A stretch of DNA of 64,000 nucleotides, from NCBI GenBank assembly GCA_030148705.1, contig JASBSY010000014.1, positions 496,001 to 560,000 on the forward strand, read 5' to 3'. This document shows, in pieces, positions 34,948 to 45,354 of the stretch. The DNA comes from Pukyongia sp. Lineage in GTDB: Bacteria; Bacteroidota; Bacteroidia; Flavobacteriales; Flavobacteriaceae. Each line of letters begins with the position of its first letter. Within the stretch, counting starts at the first letter, position 1. The notes under the pieces were generated by a model that made no database searches, was not told the origin of the DNA, and saw only the letters and a list, made by a program, of their open reading frames with translations. The position numbers and the translations under genes are program-made.

Positions 34948-37917
34948 ATGAAACAAAACAACTCTTACCGCAGGATACTTCTGCTCTTTTTATTTGTTTT
35001 CCCTTGTTTGGTATTTGCACAGAATACCATAACAGGAACGGTGAATACGTCGAGCGGCGAGACCCTGCCCTTTGTTAACGTTGTTGAGAAAGGAACTAGC
35101 AACGGAACCACGACCGATATCGATGGTAACTTTACAATTGATGTTGCGAGTATGCCGGCGACATTAGTGTTTTCATCTTTAGGGTTCGAAACAGTAGAGC
35201 AAGTAGTCAATAGCTCGACAGTAGTGGTTGAGATGAATGAATCAGCTGAAGCCCTTGACGAAGTAATAGTTACGGGTCTTGCAACTTCAACCAAAAGATC
35301 CAATGCCGCAAACGCCGTGGCATCCATTTCTGCTGAACAACTTGTAGGTATAACTACGCAGTCCAATTTGGACGGCGCTTTATACGGAAAATTTACAGGT
35401 GCGGAAATAAAATCGAATTCCGGGGCTCCGGGAGGTGGTATATCCATGCGATTACGAGGGGTGACTTCCATCTTTGGTGATCAGCAGCCACTGTTTATCG
35501 TCGACGGAGTTTATGTCGACAATTCATCAATCGGACTGGGAAATAATATTGTTAGTGAAGCCGCCGGGGGAGGAAACCCTTCCAACAACCAGGATGACGC
35601 TTCAAACAGGATCGCCGATATCGATCCGGAGGATATCGAGAATGTCGAAATCCTTAAAGGAGCATCTGCAGCTGCCATTTATGGTTCACGAGCTGCCGGA
35701 GGTGTAGTTATTATCACCACAAAACGAGGAAAAAGAGGAACTCCTAAAGTTTCGTTTTCTCAAACTGTGGGACTTCGTTCTCCAACACAGCTTCTGGGAC
35801 TCAGAGACTGGGACCAAAGTGAAATTGAAGCTTTAGGCGGACCAGCCAATTTTAATCTGAATAACTTAAGAGATTACGAAGCAGAGCTTTTCGATCATAC
35901 CAGAGTATCGTTTACAACTCGTTTTTCTTCTTCAGGTGGTAGCGACAAGACCGATTATTTCTTCGGGGTTACTCATAAAGAAGAACCGGGCTTAGTAGAT
36001 AATACCGGCTATGTAAAAAGCGCCGTACGACTTAATGTAGGGCAGCGATTTACGGATTGGATGGATCTTTACGTCACTACGAATTACATTAATTCGAAGG
36101 CAGACCGAGGGTTCTTTAACAACGGTAACGCCAACAGAACTGTAGGTTACGCGCTTGCGTTTACCTATCCATGGGAGAATTTATCCCCACAGGATGGAAT
36201 CTATCCGCAGGGTGGAGCCGGATCGAACGTGCTTGAAACTGTTGCTCTTACTACCAACAGAGAAAAAGTAAATCGTTTTATCGGTAGTGCGACTTCGAAT
36301 ATCAAGATGATCGATGGAGACATGAACCGACTGAAGTTAGTGCTTCAGGGTGGTTTCGACCAGTATACCTTACGTACAACTACTATCTTCCCAAGAGCAC
36401 TGTCTTATTTCAGAGACCCGTCTTCTTTGGGTGGTGTTGCTATTTCAGGTACAACGGTTAATACAAACTTCAACCTTTCTGCCTTCCTGGTACACAACCT
36501 GGATTTCGAAAACGGACTAAGCTTTACGACCCAGTTCGGTAATTTCTTACAGAACTTCGATCGTAATACCGTAATCACGGTTGCAACAGGATTGAATGGT
36601 TCTCAGACCAATGTCGGGCAGTCTTCCAACGTTCAGACAAGCCAGAATATAGTACCTCAGGAAGATACAGGATTCTTTGGTCAGACCGAGATCAACTACG
36701 ACGATAAAATTATCGGAACCGTGGGTATTCGAGGTGATAAATCGACCAATAACGGAGATGTAAACAAGACTTATTACTATCCAAAAGCCAACTTAGCCGT
36801 AAACATTCACAATTTCGGCGTGTTTGGTGATGGCGAAGTAATTAGTGTCCTTAAGCCACGAGTTGCTTACGGGGAATCGGGTAGATTCTCAAACTTTGTG
36901 GACAGGTTCTCTCTGATGAATGCACAATTCATCGATGGGGTTTCAGGTTTAAGTGTAGCTAACCTAAGAGGTAACCCGGATGTTGGTCCGGAACGCCAGA
37001 AGGAATTAGAGTTCGGACTTGACCTCGAATTATTCAGCAACAGAGTTCGAATCGAAGCGACAGCTTACAACAAAGCTATTGACGACCTGCTGCTAACAAC
37101 CAACGTTCCTACAAGTTCAGGGTTTACCACCGCAGTGAAAAACGCCGGTGAATTCGAAAACAGAGGTATAGAACTCGGCCTGATGGCAAACGTTGTGGAT
37201 GGTGCAGACTTCAAGTGGAACACCAACCTTAAATGGTGGAAGAACGAGTCGGAAGTTACCAGACTTGACGTACCGTCATTTACGGTAGGAGGCTTTGCAT
37301 CGGCACTGGGTACCTTCCAGATTCAGGAAGGAAAAAGTGCTACGCAAATCGTAGGTACTTACGATCCTTCACAGTATACAGAGGAGGAGATCGCAAGATT
37401 AGACCCTGAAGGTGACGGATTCTTTGTATATGGTAATGCCGAACCGGATTTCCAGGCATCCTGGTATAACGAATTCAGCTATAAAGGCTTCGATCTTACA
37501 TTCCTATGGCACTGGAAAGAAGGTGGTGACGCGATAAACCTTACGACCTTACTTTATGACCTTGCCGGAACAACCTGGGATTATGACGAATTCGGATTAG
37601 ATCCATCAGGTCAATTGGCAAACGGACCATACAGGGCCAGCCAGGCATTTGTTAATCCTGATCCTGTTATTGAAGATGCGGGATATATCAGATTAAGGGA
37701 AATTGGATTGTATTATACGCTGCCCGACGGGTGGATTAAATACACAGACAAGATAAAAGTGGGAATTTCAGGTAGAAACCTGATCAACATTTTCGACTAT
37801 AACAGTTATGACCCGGAAGCATCTAACTTCGGTAATAACGTATTGGCCAATAACGTTGAGGTAACACCTTATCCTGCTTCAAAGTTTGTTAATTTCCATT
37901 TAAACGTTAATTTCTAA
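34948..37917 (+). CDS. SusC/RagA family TonB-linked outer-membrane protein
   Basis: A 989-residue outer-membrane transporter. Signal peptide 1-25 (ending CLVFAQ). Carboxypeptidase-regulatory-like domain about 26-105 (ITGTVNTSSGETLPFVNVVEKGTSNGT). The plug (about 110-250) has the SusC signatures MRLRGVTSIFGDQQPLFIVDGVYVD and IENVEILKGASAAAIYGSRAAGGVVIITTKRG. The barrel ends in KFVNFHLNVNF. With SusD it forms a hinged uptake complex for oligosaccharides or peptides. No glycoside hydrolase, sulfatase or sensor gene is adjacent, so the ligand is not predictable. Terminated together with susD. Confidence 0.95.
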   Translation: MKQNNSYRRILLLFLFVFPCLVFAQNTITGTVNTSSGETLPFVNVVEKGTSNGTTTDIDGNFTIDVASMPATLVFSSLGFETVEQVVNSSTVVVEMNESAEALDEVIVTGLATSTKRSNAANAVASISAEQLVGITTQSNLDGALYGKFTGAEIKSNSGAPGGGISMRLRGVTSIFGDQQPLFIVDGVYVDNSSIGLGNNIVSEAAGGGNPSNNQDDASNRIADIDPEDIENVEILKGASAAAIYGSRAAGGVVIITTKRGKRGTPKVSFSQTVGLRSPTQLLGLRDWDQSEIEALGGPANFNLNNLRDYEAELFDHTRVSFTTRFSSSGGSDKTDYFFGVTHKEEPGLVDNTGYVKSAVRLNVGQRFTDWMDLYVTTNYINSKADRGFFNNGNANRTVGYALAFTYPWENLSPQDGIYPQGGAGSNVLETVALTTNREKVNRFIGSATSNIKMIDGDMNRLKLVLQGGFDQYTLRTTTIFPRALSYFRDPSSLGGVAISGTTVNTNFNLSAFLVHNLDFENGLSFTTQFGNFLQNFDRNTVITVATGLNGSQTNVGQSSNVQTSQNIVPQEDTGFFGQTEINYDDKIIGTVGIRGDKSTNNGDVNKTYYYPKANLAVNIHNFGVFGDGEVISVLKPRVAYGESGRFSNFVDRFSLMNAQFIDGVSGLSVANLRGNPDVGPERQKELEFGLDLELFSNRVRIEATAYNKAIDDLLLTTNVPTSSGFTTAVKNAGEFENRGIELGLMANVVDGADFKWNTNLKWWKNESEVTRLDVPSFTVGGFASALGTFQIQEGKSATQIVGTYDPSQYTEEEIARLDPEGDGFFVYGNAEPDFQASWYNEFSYKGFDLTFLWHWKEGGDAINLTTLLYDLAGTTWDYDEFGLDPSGQLANGPYRASQAFVNPDPVIEDAGYIRLREIGLYYTLPDGWIKYTDKIKVGISGRNLINIFDYNSYDPEASNFGNNVLANNVEVTPYPASKFVNFHLNVNF

Positions 37918-37921
37918 AAAA

Positions 37922-39241
37922 ATGAGTATGAAAAATATAACCATAAAATTTATTCTGTTTGCCGCCGTGATTGTTCTTTCCGGCTGTGAACTGGAAGAAA
38001 TAAGCAATCCAAATGCACCCACCGTGGAGAGCTTCGATGAAGGTGCAACCCAAGCCGACGTGCAGTTACTGGCCGTAGGTATGGAAGCAGTTATGCGTAA
38101 CGACCTGGAGTTTCACTATGATACCATGAGTATACTGGCGCGTGAATACTACGACCTAACAGGGGTAGACCCACGTTACACAGGAGAACTTCTTAAAGGA
38201 CCTCTTGACGACAACGGATTCTTAACTACCAGGGCTTTTGCTGCCTGGTATAAGATCGTTAAGTCGGGGAATGTGTTGATTACCGCAGTGGAGAATTCTG
38301 ATGCGGGATTCAGCAATGCCGTTAAGAACAGTTATTACGGATATGCTAAAACATTAAAGGCGTATGCATTGTTGATGGTGGCTAACAGACAGTACACCAA
38401 CGGAATTCGTCTTGATGTGGCAGATCCTGACAACCTGGGACCAATCGTAGGATATTCAGAAGCACTTGAGGGAATTATGGCTCTTTTAAATGACGGATTA
38501 AGCGACTTGAATAATTCATCAGCCGAATTCGATTTTCCTTTGAGCAGTGGATTCGCAGGATTTGATACTCCGTCTACGTTTGCAAGGTTCAACAGAGCCA
38601 TCGCTGCAAGAGTAGCACTGTATCAGGGGAACTATAGTCTCGTTCTTAATTTGCTGAATGCATCGTTCTTCGATCTCAATGGCGATTTATATCTTGGACC
38701 TGCTCACGTTTTCGGACTTACAGGTAACGATATATCGAACGCCCAGTTCCATGTTCCTAATCAATCAGGTCAGGAGTTCATGGTACACGATTCGTGGATT
38801 GATGATGCAACTCCCGGAGATGCACGTGTGGCCGAAAAGGCATTGCTATTCGACTCAGGTACGGTTACCTTCGATAACCTTACTGCCGATTATCAGATCG
38901 CTGTGTACGACAGCAATGTCGATCCGGTTTATCTGATACGTAATGAGGAACTAATCCTAATGTATGCTGAAGCCTTGGCTGCGAGTAATCCCGGTGAGGC
39001 CGTTAATGCTATTAATATCGTTAGAAATGCCGCCGGAATAGGCGATTATACCGGTCCTACAGATACTAACGCTCTTATCACTGAGATCCTGTATCAACGA
39101 AGATATTCTCTGTTCGCAGAAGGACATCGCCTTGTGGATCTTAGACGATTGGACCGTCTAAACACCGATAACGTGCCGTTAGATCGTCCCGGGGATAACA
39201 TAATTCCTATGTTCCCTACACCTTTTAACGAAGGATTATAA
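37922..39241 (+). CDS. SusD/RagB family surface lipoprotein
   Basis: A 439-residue lipoprotein with lipobox VLSGC (Cys22). The second ATG (37928) would give the same signal two residues shorter. TPR-like helices include FAAWYKIVKSGNVLITAVENS, AKTLKAYALLMVANRQY and the C-terminal RNEELILMYAEALAASNPGEAVNAINIVRNAAG with FAEGHRLVDLRRL, the SusD family hallmarks. It forms the lid of the SusC barrel at the cell surface. Four bases separate it from susC. Confidence 0.94.
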   Translation: MSMKNITIKFILFAAVIVLSGCELEEISNPNAPTVESFDEGATQADVQLLAVGMEAVMRNDLEFHYDTMSILAREYYDLTGVDPRYTGELLKGPLDDNGFLTTRAFAAWYKIVKSGNVLITAVENSDAGFSNAVKNSYYGYAKTLKAYALLMVANRQYTNGIRLDVADPDNLGPIVGYSEALEGIMALLNDGLSDLNNSSAEFDFPLSSGFAGFDTPSTFARFNRAIAARVALYQGNYSLVLNLLNASFFDLNGDLYLGPAHVFGLTGNDISNAQFHVPNQSGQEFMVHDSWIDDATPGDARVAEKALLFDSGTVTFDNLTADYQIAVYDSNVDPVYLIRNEELILMYAEALAASNPGEAVNAINIVRNAAGIGDYTGPTDTNALITEILYQRRYSLFAEGHRLVDLRRLDRLNTDNVPLDRPGDNIIPMFPTPFNEGL

Positions 39242-39267
39242 TTTAATTAGTGCAGTTTTATCTGCTG

Positions 39268-39299
39268 AAAAAACCCGCTTCTTCGGAAGCGGGTTTTTT
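39268..39299. terminator. Bidirectional terminator between susD and the RND operon
   Basis: A perfect 14-bp stem (39268-39281 with 39286-39299) closed by a TTCG tetraloop, with A/T runs at both ends so it works for both converging transcripts. Confidence 0.92.
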
Positions 39300-39301
39300 A
39301 T

Positions 39302-42300
39302 TTATGCGGCACCGGAATACTCCTGATCCCTGTTGCTTACTTCGCTTTTTGTTCGCCAACGCCTGATGCGTACTTTCAACTTGTGCACCAGGTAAAACAT
39401 TACCGGAACTATTATTAGCGTGAGGAAGGTAGCAATTATCAACCCGTAAATTACAGCCCATGCCAAAGGCCCCCAGAAAATCACGTTGTCACCTCCCAGA
39501 TAGATCTTCGGATCGAACTCCCCGAACAGGGAGAAGAAATCGAGATTGAACCCAATCGCCAGAGGGATCAGCCCCAGGACAGTGGTGATAGCGGTAAGCA
39601 GTACCGGTCTTAAACGAGCCTTACCACCTTGTATAATGATGGCCTTTACCTCTTCGTTCGGTAGCAGGGCGTCTTCTTCCATATCCAGTTCAACCATTCT
39701 TCGGTCGATAAGCAACTGGGTATAATCCAGTAACACCACCCCGTTATTCACGACGATACCCGCCAGTGAAATAATCCCCATCATGGTCATCATGATAACA
39801 AAAGAAGCCCCGGTTATCAGTATTCCGCCGAATACGCCTATAAAACTCAGGAAAATAGCGATCATGATTATGGTGGGCTTAGAGATAGAACCAAATTGAA
39901 AGATGAGTATCAACATGATAAGTCCCAGGCCGGTAAAGAAAGCACCCATTAAAAATGCCATCTGTTTGTTCTGTTCTTCGATTTGTCCCGTATAATCTAT
40001 GGAAACCGAATCGGGCAGATCGTTAAAATTGGCCATTTCAGACTGAATTTGCGCCACTACGGCCCCTGCATCGGTATAGCCCGCTTTCAGTGCCGAATAT
40101 ACCGTAACAACCCGTTTTGTGTCCCGGTGTTTTATCGCGCTGAAGGACGAAGTATTCTTCTGGGTGGTCACCGCTGAAACCGGGATCTCCTTTATCTTTC
40201 CGGTAGCCTGATCCCTGAAAATTATATTCTGATTGAACAAGGCACTTTTATTGTACTTCAGGTCTTCATTGAATCGAACATAGATATCGTAATCTTCTCC
40301 TTCACTTTTATAGATACCCGCTTTCTCCCCGAATAAAGAACGCCTCAACTGGTTGCCCACCTGTCCGGCCGATACGCCCAGAGCTCCTGCTTTTTCACGG
40401 TCTACATAGACTTTCATAGAAGGTTTCCCCTTGTTTACATCGATCTTTAATTCATCAACCCCGGATATATTCTTCGAATTGATGAAATTCCGCATCTTTT
40501 CAGCGGTTTGGATAAGCTCGTCGTAGTCGTCGCCTTCAAGCTCAATATTGATAGGATATCCCGCCGGAGGCCCAACAGGATCTTTTTCTACCGAAATGGC
40601 TACGCCCGGGTAGATTCCGTTAAGAGCCTGTTGCACTTTCTTCCGAAGGATTTCAGAATCCTCACCTCTTCTGAATTTATATTCCCGCATGGTAGCCGTA
40701 ATCTTACCCCGGTGCGGCATTTCAGCAGCCGAACCTCCGTCGGTTTGAGGGTTACCCGCCCCTTCACCAACCTGTGATACGGCAGATTCGACCATAAAGT
40801 TATAGCCGTCGTCCATATACTGCTCGGAGTTTAGCACGTCGTAAACCCTGGTTTCGATTTCTTTGGTGATCTGGTTGGTCTTGTTAATATCTGTACCTTG
40901 TGGATATTCGATATATACTACAATCTGATTTGGTTTATTGTCCGGGAAGAATTCTACACTGGTTCGTTGGGTAGCTACGGACGCCCCGAAAAGCATAAAG
41001 ACGATTATCAGCAATACAAAAGTACCAACTACAAAGCCTCCGGCACGCCACCCTGTTAGTGCCATGGCGAGGAATTTTCTGTAGCGCTCTTCCATCCAGC
41101 GCAGGACATTCCGCTGAAAATACGTGGCAGCTCGTCTTAAGAAGTACCTGTAGATCCAGAACATTATCGCTACAAAGATCATTAACGTGCCTAATGCTCG
41201 CATCTGTCCTCCGAAAACTAAAATAAGAAGTCCGAATCCACCTAATACAATCGAGACTCTGATTAGTTGCCGGCGCGTTAGCACTTTTTCGCTGGTTTCC
41301 ATAAACTGGGATACCAGCATGGAGTTAAAGAAAATAGCGACAAACAAACTGGAGCCCAGCACCACGGAGAGCGTTATAGGGAAATAGATCATAAACTCGC
41401 CCATAACCCCCGGCCACATTCCCAGGGGAACAAAGGCGGCTACCGTAGTTGCGGTAGAGATAATGATGGGAAAAGCAATTTCCCCAATTCCTTTTTTGGC
41501 CGCTTCTATCCGCGACATGCCCTCCTCGTCCATCAGGCGATACACGTTCTCTACGACGACAATCCCGTTGTCAACCAGCATCCCAAGTCCCATGATAAGA
41601 CCGAATAAGATCATGGTGTTCATGGTGTATCCCAATGCCGAAAGGATCATAAAGGACATAAACATGGACATAGGTATTGCAAATCCTACGAACAACGCAT
41701 TGCGGAAACCCAGGAAGAACATCAGGACAGTTACTACAAGGATAATTCCGAAAATAATATTATTCACCAGGTCGTCCACCTGGTTGATGGTCTTGGCAGA
41801 CTGGTCGTTTGCGATGGTTACTTCGACGTCGGGAGGAAACACATTTTCCTTTGCGTCTTCCACAATGAGTTCGATCTTCTGTGCAGCTTCCACCATGTTC
41901 TTACCGGCTCGTTTTTTAACATCCAGCATCACTACCCCTTCACCAAATTCTCTGGCGTAGGTGGTGCGTTCTTGCTCCTGAAAATTGATATCAGCGATAT
42001 CCCTCAGGTAGACGGCCCCGTTTTCCGATTTTACGACGAAATCGCGTAAGGCAGATGGTTCCTCAACTTCACCCAGTATTCGGATTGTTCGGCGCTGGCC
42101 ACTTGTTACGAGATTTCCGGCCGACATAGTTACATTTCCATTTCTAATGGCATTCAGGACATCGTCGAAACTAACTTTGGCCGCCATCATCTTATAGATA
42201 TTCACAGCCACTTCCACTTCCCTGTCCTGAGCCCCGCGAATATCGGCCTGTTTAATTTCGGGCAGGTCTTCGATCTTGTCCTCAAGATACTCGGCATACT

Positions 42301-42811
42301 CTTTAAGTTGTTCGGTAGTGTAATTCCCTTTAATATTGATATTGCTAATAGGGACTTCCTCGGAGAAATTGAGGTCGAATACATTTGGTTCTACCTTTGC
42401 ATTGTTAAAAGTGGGCCAGTCTTCACTTGCCTTTTCACTGTCCACCTCATCCTTTACCTTCTGTTTGGCTTCTTCAACCGTAATATTTTCATCGAATTCG
42501 ATGGTGATAATGCCGTAATCTTCCTGCGAAGTGGATATTATCTCCACCACATTACTCAGATTCCTAACTTTATCTTCAAGCGGATCGACGATAAGACGCT
42601 CAATATCTTCAGCGGTATTGCCGGGATAGGGAGTGCTAATATAGATCTTGGTTTCCTTGATTTCGGGAAAACTCTCTCTAGGCATACTGAAGTAGGCAGA
42701 AGCTCCCAGGAACAGTATGATGCCGATCATTACATAGATAGTGGTCTTGTTGTTGATCGCCCAGGAGGAAAGACGAAATTCCTTGTCGACATTCTTAGTC
42801 CTTTTACTCAT
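39302..42811 (-). CDS. RND efflux transporter, inner-membrane permease
   Basis: A 1169-residue AcrB-like pump, 12 main membrane helices with two large periplasmic loops. It is ~120 residues longer than AcrB; an extra hydrophobic stretch (about 520-565: VLGGFGLLILVFGG, TLMIFVAIMFWIYRYFL) between the halves explains most of this. In helix 4 the proton-relay pair is Asp414-Asn415 (LVDNGIVVVENV) instead of Asp-Asp, and the Lys of helix 10 is Asn1022 (GIVVNNGVVLL). It overlaps the adaptor gene by eight bases. The substrate range is unknown; drugs, dyes, bile-like compounds or lipids are possible. Confidence 0.94.
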   Translation of the reverse strand: MSKRTKNVDKEFRLSSWAINNKTTIYVMIGIILFLGASAYFSMPRESFPEIKETKIYISTPYPGNTAEDIERLIVDPLEDKVRNLSNVVEIISTSQEDYGIITIEFDENITVEEAKQKVKDEVDSEKASEDWPTFNNAKVEPNVFDLNFSEEVPISNINIKGNYTTEQLKEYAEYLEDKIEDLPEIKQADIRGAQDREVEVAVNIYKMMAAKVSFDDVLNAIRNGNVTMSAGNLVTSGQRRTIRILGEVEEPSALRDFVVKSENGAVYLRDIADINFQEQERTTYAREFGEGVVMLDVKKRAGKNMVEAAQKIELIVEDAKENVFPPDVEVTIANDQSAKTINQVDDLVNNIIFGIILVVTVLMFFLGFRNALFVGFAIPMSMFMSFMILSALGYTMNTMILFGLIMGLGMLVDNGIVVVENVYRLMDEEGMSRIEAAKKGIGEIAFPIIISTATTVAAFVPLGMWPGVMGEFMIYFPITLSVVLGSSLFVAIFFNSMLVSQFMETSEKVLTRRQLIRVSIVLGGFGLLILVFGGQMRALGTLMIFVAIMFWIYRYFLRRAATYFQRNVLRWMEERYRKFLAMALTGWRAGGFVVGTFVLLIIVFMLFGASVATQRTSVEFFPDNKPNQIVVYIEYPQGTDINKTNQITKEIETRVYDVLNSEQYMDDGYNFMVESAVSQVGEGAGNPQTDGGSAAEMPHRGKITATMREYKFRRGEDSEILRKKVQQALNGIYPGVAISVEKDPVGPPAGYPINIELEGDDYDELIQTAEKMRNFINSKNISGVDELKIDVNKGKPSMKVYVDREKAGALGVSAGQVGNQLRRSLFGEKAGIYKSEGEDYDIYVRFNEDLKYNKSALFNQNIIFRDQATGKIKEIPVSAVTTQKNTSSFSAIKHRDTKRVVTVYSALKAGYTDAGAVVAQIQSEMANFNDLPDSVSIDYTGQIEEQNKQMAFLMGAFFTGLGLIMLILIFQFGSISKPTIIMIAIFLSFIGVFGGILITGASFVIMMTMMGIISLAGIVVNNGVVLLDYTQLLIDRRMVELDMEEDALLPNEEVKAIIIQGGKARLRPVLLTAITTVLGLIPLAIGFNLDFFSLFGEFDPKIYLGGDNVIFWGPLAWAVIYGLIIATFLTLIIVPVMFYLVHKLKVRIRRWRTKSEVSNRDQEYSGAA

Positions 42812-43982
42812 CGTTGGAAACGTTTAAAATTTTTACTGTTTGTCCGTCCTTCACGCTTCGTGCTCCTTCGTTTACTATGGTGTCTCCATCGGAAATACCG
42901 CTTATTATTTCTACATAATCTCCCTGTGTCTTTCCGGTACGGACGATCTGCCTGGTGGCAACGGCTTCATTCTCCTTATTCAGTCCTTTGGTTATAAACA
43001 CGTATTGTTCTCCATCGGCGTTTTCAGACAGCACACTTTGCGGTATTAGAATAGCTTCGGGATTGGTATAATCGTTAATCTGTAATCTGGCGGTCAGATT
43101 CGGTTTAATCATCTTCTGGTCGTTGGGAACAGCAATTTCTACCCTAAACGTCCTGTTTGAAGGATCGATGTAATTCCCAACCTGTCGAATTTTAGCATTT
43201 ACAGTATCCCCCAGTACAGGAAAATAGGCAGCCACATCCTTACCGGTGGTCACACTGCCCAGGTAGGATTCGGGAATGTCTGCGACTATATACATATCGC
43301 TAAGATCTACCAGCCGGATTACCGGCGTTTGTCCCGCACTAACCACGGTGCCTTGTTCTGTCATTACATCGTCGATTATACCCGAAAATGGCGCGGAGAT
43401 TCGTGTTTTTCCAAGCTGTGCCTTTAATTGGTTTACGGCGTTTTGCTGTGCTTCATAATTGGCCTTGGCCTGCAGGTACTGAATCTCACTGCCAATTTTC
43501 TGTTCCCACAAGCGTTGTTGTCGTTCGAAAGTTGTTTTTGCCAGGCTTGCCTGAACTTCTATCTGGGCCAGTTGCTGGGACAGACCACCGTCATCTATAG
43601 AGGCCAGAGTTTGTCCTTTTCGCACCCTATCGCCTTCTTTCACATAAATTCGAGTAAGTACACCGTTGTATTCCGGGTAGATTACTATGTTCTTCTTGGT
43701 GTCCACATCTCCCTGAATCTCGAGGAAGTGATCGAAGGTTTGTTTTTGGGCGGCAAAAGCAGTTACCAACGGAAGTTTTTTAACCGAATCGAGTTTAGAT
43801 ATCACTGCGTCGATCTCAGACAGCTGTTCGTTCAACTCCTGTTGTTTTGCGACCAGCTCTTCTCGTTTGGTCCTTATATCATCAAGATTCTCGCTTTCAA
43901 GAACAGATTCTAGAGATTTACCATCGCCACCGCATGAACTTAAGATCAGGGCGACGAATAGAAGTATAACTGTGTTTTTCAT
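42804..43982 (-). CDS. RND efflux periplasmic adaptor (membrane fusion) lipoprotein
   Basis: A 392-residue adaptor. Lipoprotein signal with Cys17 (LILSSC). A coiled-coil segment at about 28-65 (LDDIRTKREELVAKQQELNEQLSEIDAVISKL) precedes the first lipoyl half (YPEYNGVLTRIYVKEGDRVRKGQTLASIDDGG). A helical hairpin of about 60 residues follows, then the second lipoyl half (AQLGKTRISAPFSGIIDDVMTEQGTVVSAGQ) and beta-barrel and proximal domains. It joins the pump to TolC across the periplasm. Located between tolC and the permease gene. Confidence 0.94.
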   Translation of the reverse strand: MKNTVILLFVALILSSCGGDGKSLESVLESENLDDIRTKREELVAKQQELNEQLSEIDAVISKLDSVKKLPLVTAFAAQKQTFDHFLEIQGDVDTKKNIVIYPEYNGVLTRIYVKEGDRVRKGQTLASIDDGGLSQQLAQIEVQASLAKTTFERQQRLWEQKIGSEIQYLQAKANYEAQQNAVNQLKAQLGKTRISAPFSGIIDDVMTEQGTVVSAGQTPVIRLVDLSDMYIVADIPESYLGSVTTGKDVAAYFPVLGDTVNAKIRQVGNYIDPSNRTFRVEIAVPNDQKMIKPNLTARLQINDYTNPEAILIPQSVLSENADGEQYVFITKGLNKENEAVATRQIVRTGKTQGDYVEIISGISDGDTIVNEGARSVKDGQTVKILNVSNDE

Positions 43983-44001
43983 GAGTACGGGATATGGTAG
44001 T

Positions 44002-45354
44002 TTAGTTTCTTAATTGAGGTGTATTGAGAACCGTTTCCAGTTCGGTTTTAGAGTTTATAAGGCTAAGCATGGATTGGAAATATTGCTGCTGAGCCGTGTA
44101 AAGTTGTGTTTGTGCCTGCCGCAGATCGAAACTGCTGGCTATTCCTTCGCTGAATTTTATCTGATTCTTTTGCTCTATCCGTTCCGCCAGCGCTAGATTC
44201 TTTTTGGCGTTCTCATAGTTTTCCACGCTGAACTGGTAATTACTTAAAGCCGTATCGAATTGCAGCCTGATGTTTTGTTCTGCTTCCTGAAGTTGAGTCT
44301 CGGCTTGGTCCAGCGCTATTTTTGCACGTTGCGACCTTGCGCTTCGCAGGCCACTGCTGAAGATGGGGATGTTCATATTTACGCCCAGAACAGAATACTG
44401 GAACCAACGCTGGTCATTATCGAAAAAGCTAAATTCATCGCTGTTTCCCTGAGTGCCGTAATTCACGAATGCTGAAATACTCGGCAGGGCCCGGCTCTTT
44501 TCCAACTTTAATTCCAGGTTTCGCTGCTCGGTAAGGTTGTAGGCGATCTTATAATCCACATTCTCTTCTACGCTGAGGTTGGAATTCATTAGTCCGAGAT
44601 CGATCCTTGCCTGTGCCAGGTCGTCCAGGTCGTCGGTAAGAACAACGCGTTCGTCCAGATCGAGTCCCAGTGCTACCTTAAACATCTGGCGTGCTATCTC
44701 GTTGGTGCGTCGGGCGTTGTTCAGCTGTGTATCCACGTCGAGCAGGGTAATTTCCAATTGCTCGACATTCTCTTCTTCGATAAGCCCGTTTTTAAATATT
44801 TCCCTGGTTTCGAAAAGGTTGTTTTCTAAGGTTTCCTTGTTGCGCTGAAAGGTCTGCAGCAGTTGTTCAGAAAGAAGTACACTTCCATAGGCATTGATAA
44901 CACCCTTGCGCACTTCCAGTCTAACTTTTTCATTCGAATTTTCTGAGTAATCCAGAAATGCTCTGGCAGCCTGGAGCCCTACCAGATAACTTCCGTCGAA
45001 AATAAGCTGGTTTAGGGTGGCCACAGCAGTTGCACTTTGTTTGGTGCCAAAAACCACCGGCACGAAAGTTCCGGGTTCACCTCCCGTAAATTCGGCCGGG
45101 ATGAGCGATACAGGTTGTTTTAAATTATTCTGATAGGATACCGCCCCGTCTATCTGTGGCAGGCCGGTTGCGGTGGTTTCCCATTTTTGTTTGATAGCCT
45201 TGGCTATTTCCCGCCGGGCATTAATAGCTGTATAATTGCTATCCAGGGCAAATACAATGGCTTCATCTAAAGAAAAACTATACTCAGCAGAAGTTTGTCC
45301 GTAAAGGGAAATTGCTGAGAAACAGAGGGTGAAGAGTAGGAGAAAGTTACGCAT
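44002..45354 (-). CDS. TolC family outer-membrane efflux protein
   Basis: A 450-residue protein from the ATG at 45352-45354, where a good signal peptide begins (MRNFLLLFTLCFSAISLYGQ). The frame is open 19 codons further, but that part overlaps tetR and has no signal character. Two repeated coiled-coil halves (outer membrane efflux domains) are visible, each ending in long helices (LSEQLLQTFQRNKETLENNLFETREIFKNG and YENAKKNLALAERIEQKNQIKFSEG). It forms the exit duct of the RND pump. It overlaps tetR by eight bases, implying coupled translation. Confidence 0.92.
   Translation of the reverse strand: MRNFLLLFTLCFSAISLYGQTSAEYSFSLDEAIVFALDSNYTAINARREIAKAIKQKWETTATGLPQIDGAVSYQNNLKQPVSLIPAEFTGGEPGTFVPVVFGTKQSATAVATLNQLIFDGSYLVGLQAARAFLDYSENSNEKVRLEVRKGVINAYGSVLLSEQLLQTFQRNKETLENNLFETREIFKNGLIEEENVEQLEITLLDVDTQLNNARRTNEIARQMFKVALGLDLDERVVLTDDLDDLAQARIDLGLMNSNLSVEENVDYKIAYNLTEQRNLELKLEKSRALPSISAFVNYGTQGNSDEFSFFDNDQRWFQYSVLGVNMNIPIFSSGLRSARSQRAKIALDQAETQLQEAEQNIRLQFDTALSNYQFSVENYENAKKNLALAERIEQKNQIKFSEGIASSFDLRQAQTQLYTAQQQYFQSMLSLINSKTELETVLNTPQLRN

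Noticed and set aside
34948-39241. SusC/SusD pair considered as a polysaccharide utilisation locus
   Set aside because: No carbohydrate-active enzyme, sulfatase, peptidase or dedicated regulator lies next to it; both flanks are unrelated housekeeping or efflux genes.
42308-42997. 229-codon plus-strand frame opposite the RND pump and adaptor
   Set aside because: Spans two well-supported overlapping genes on the other strand; its sequence shows no domain and reflects their codon use.
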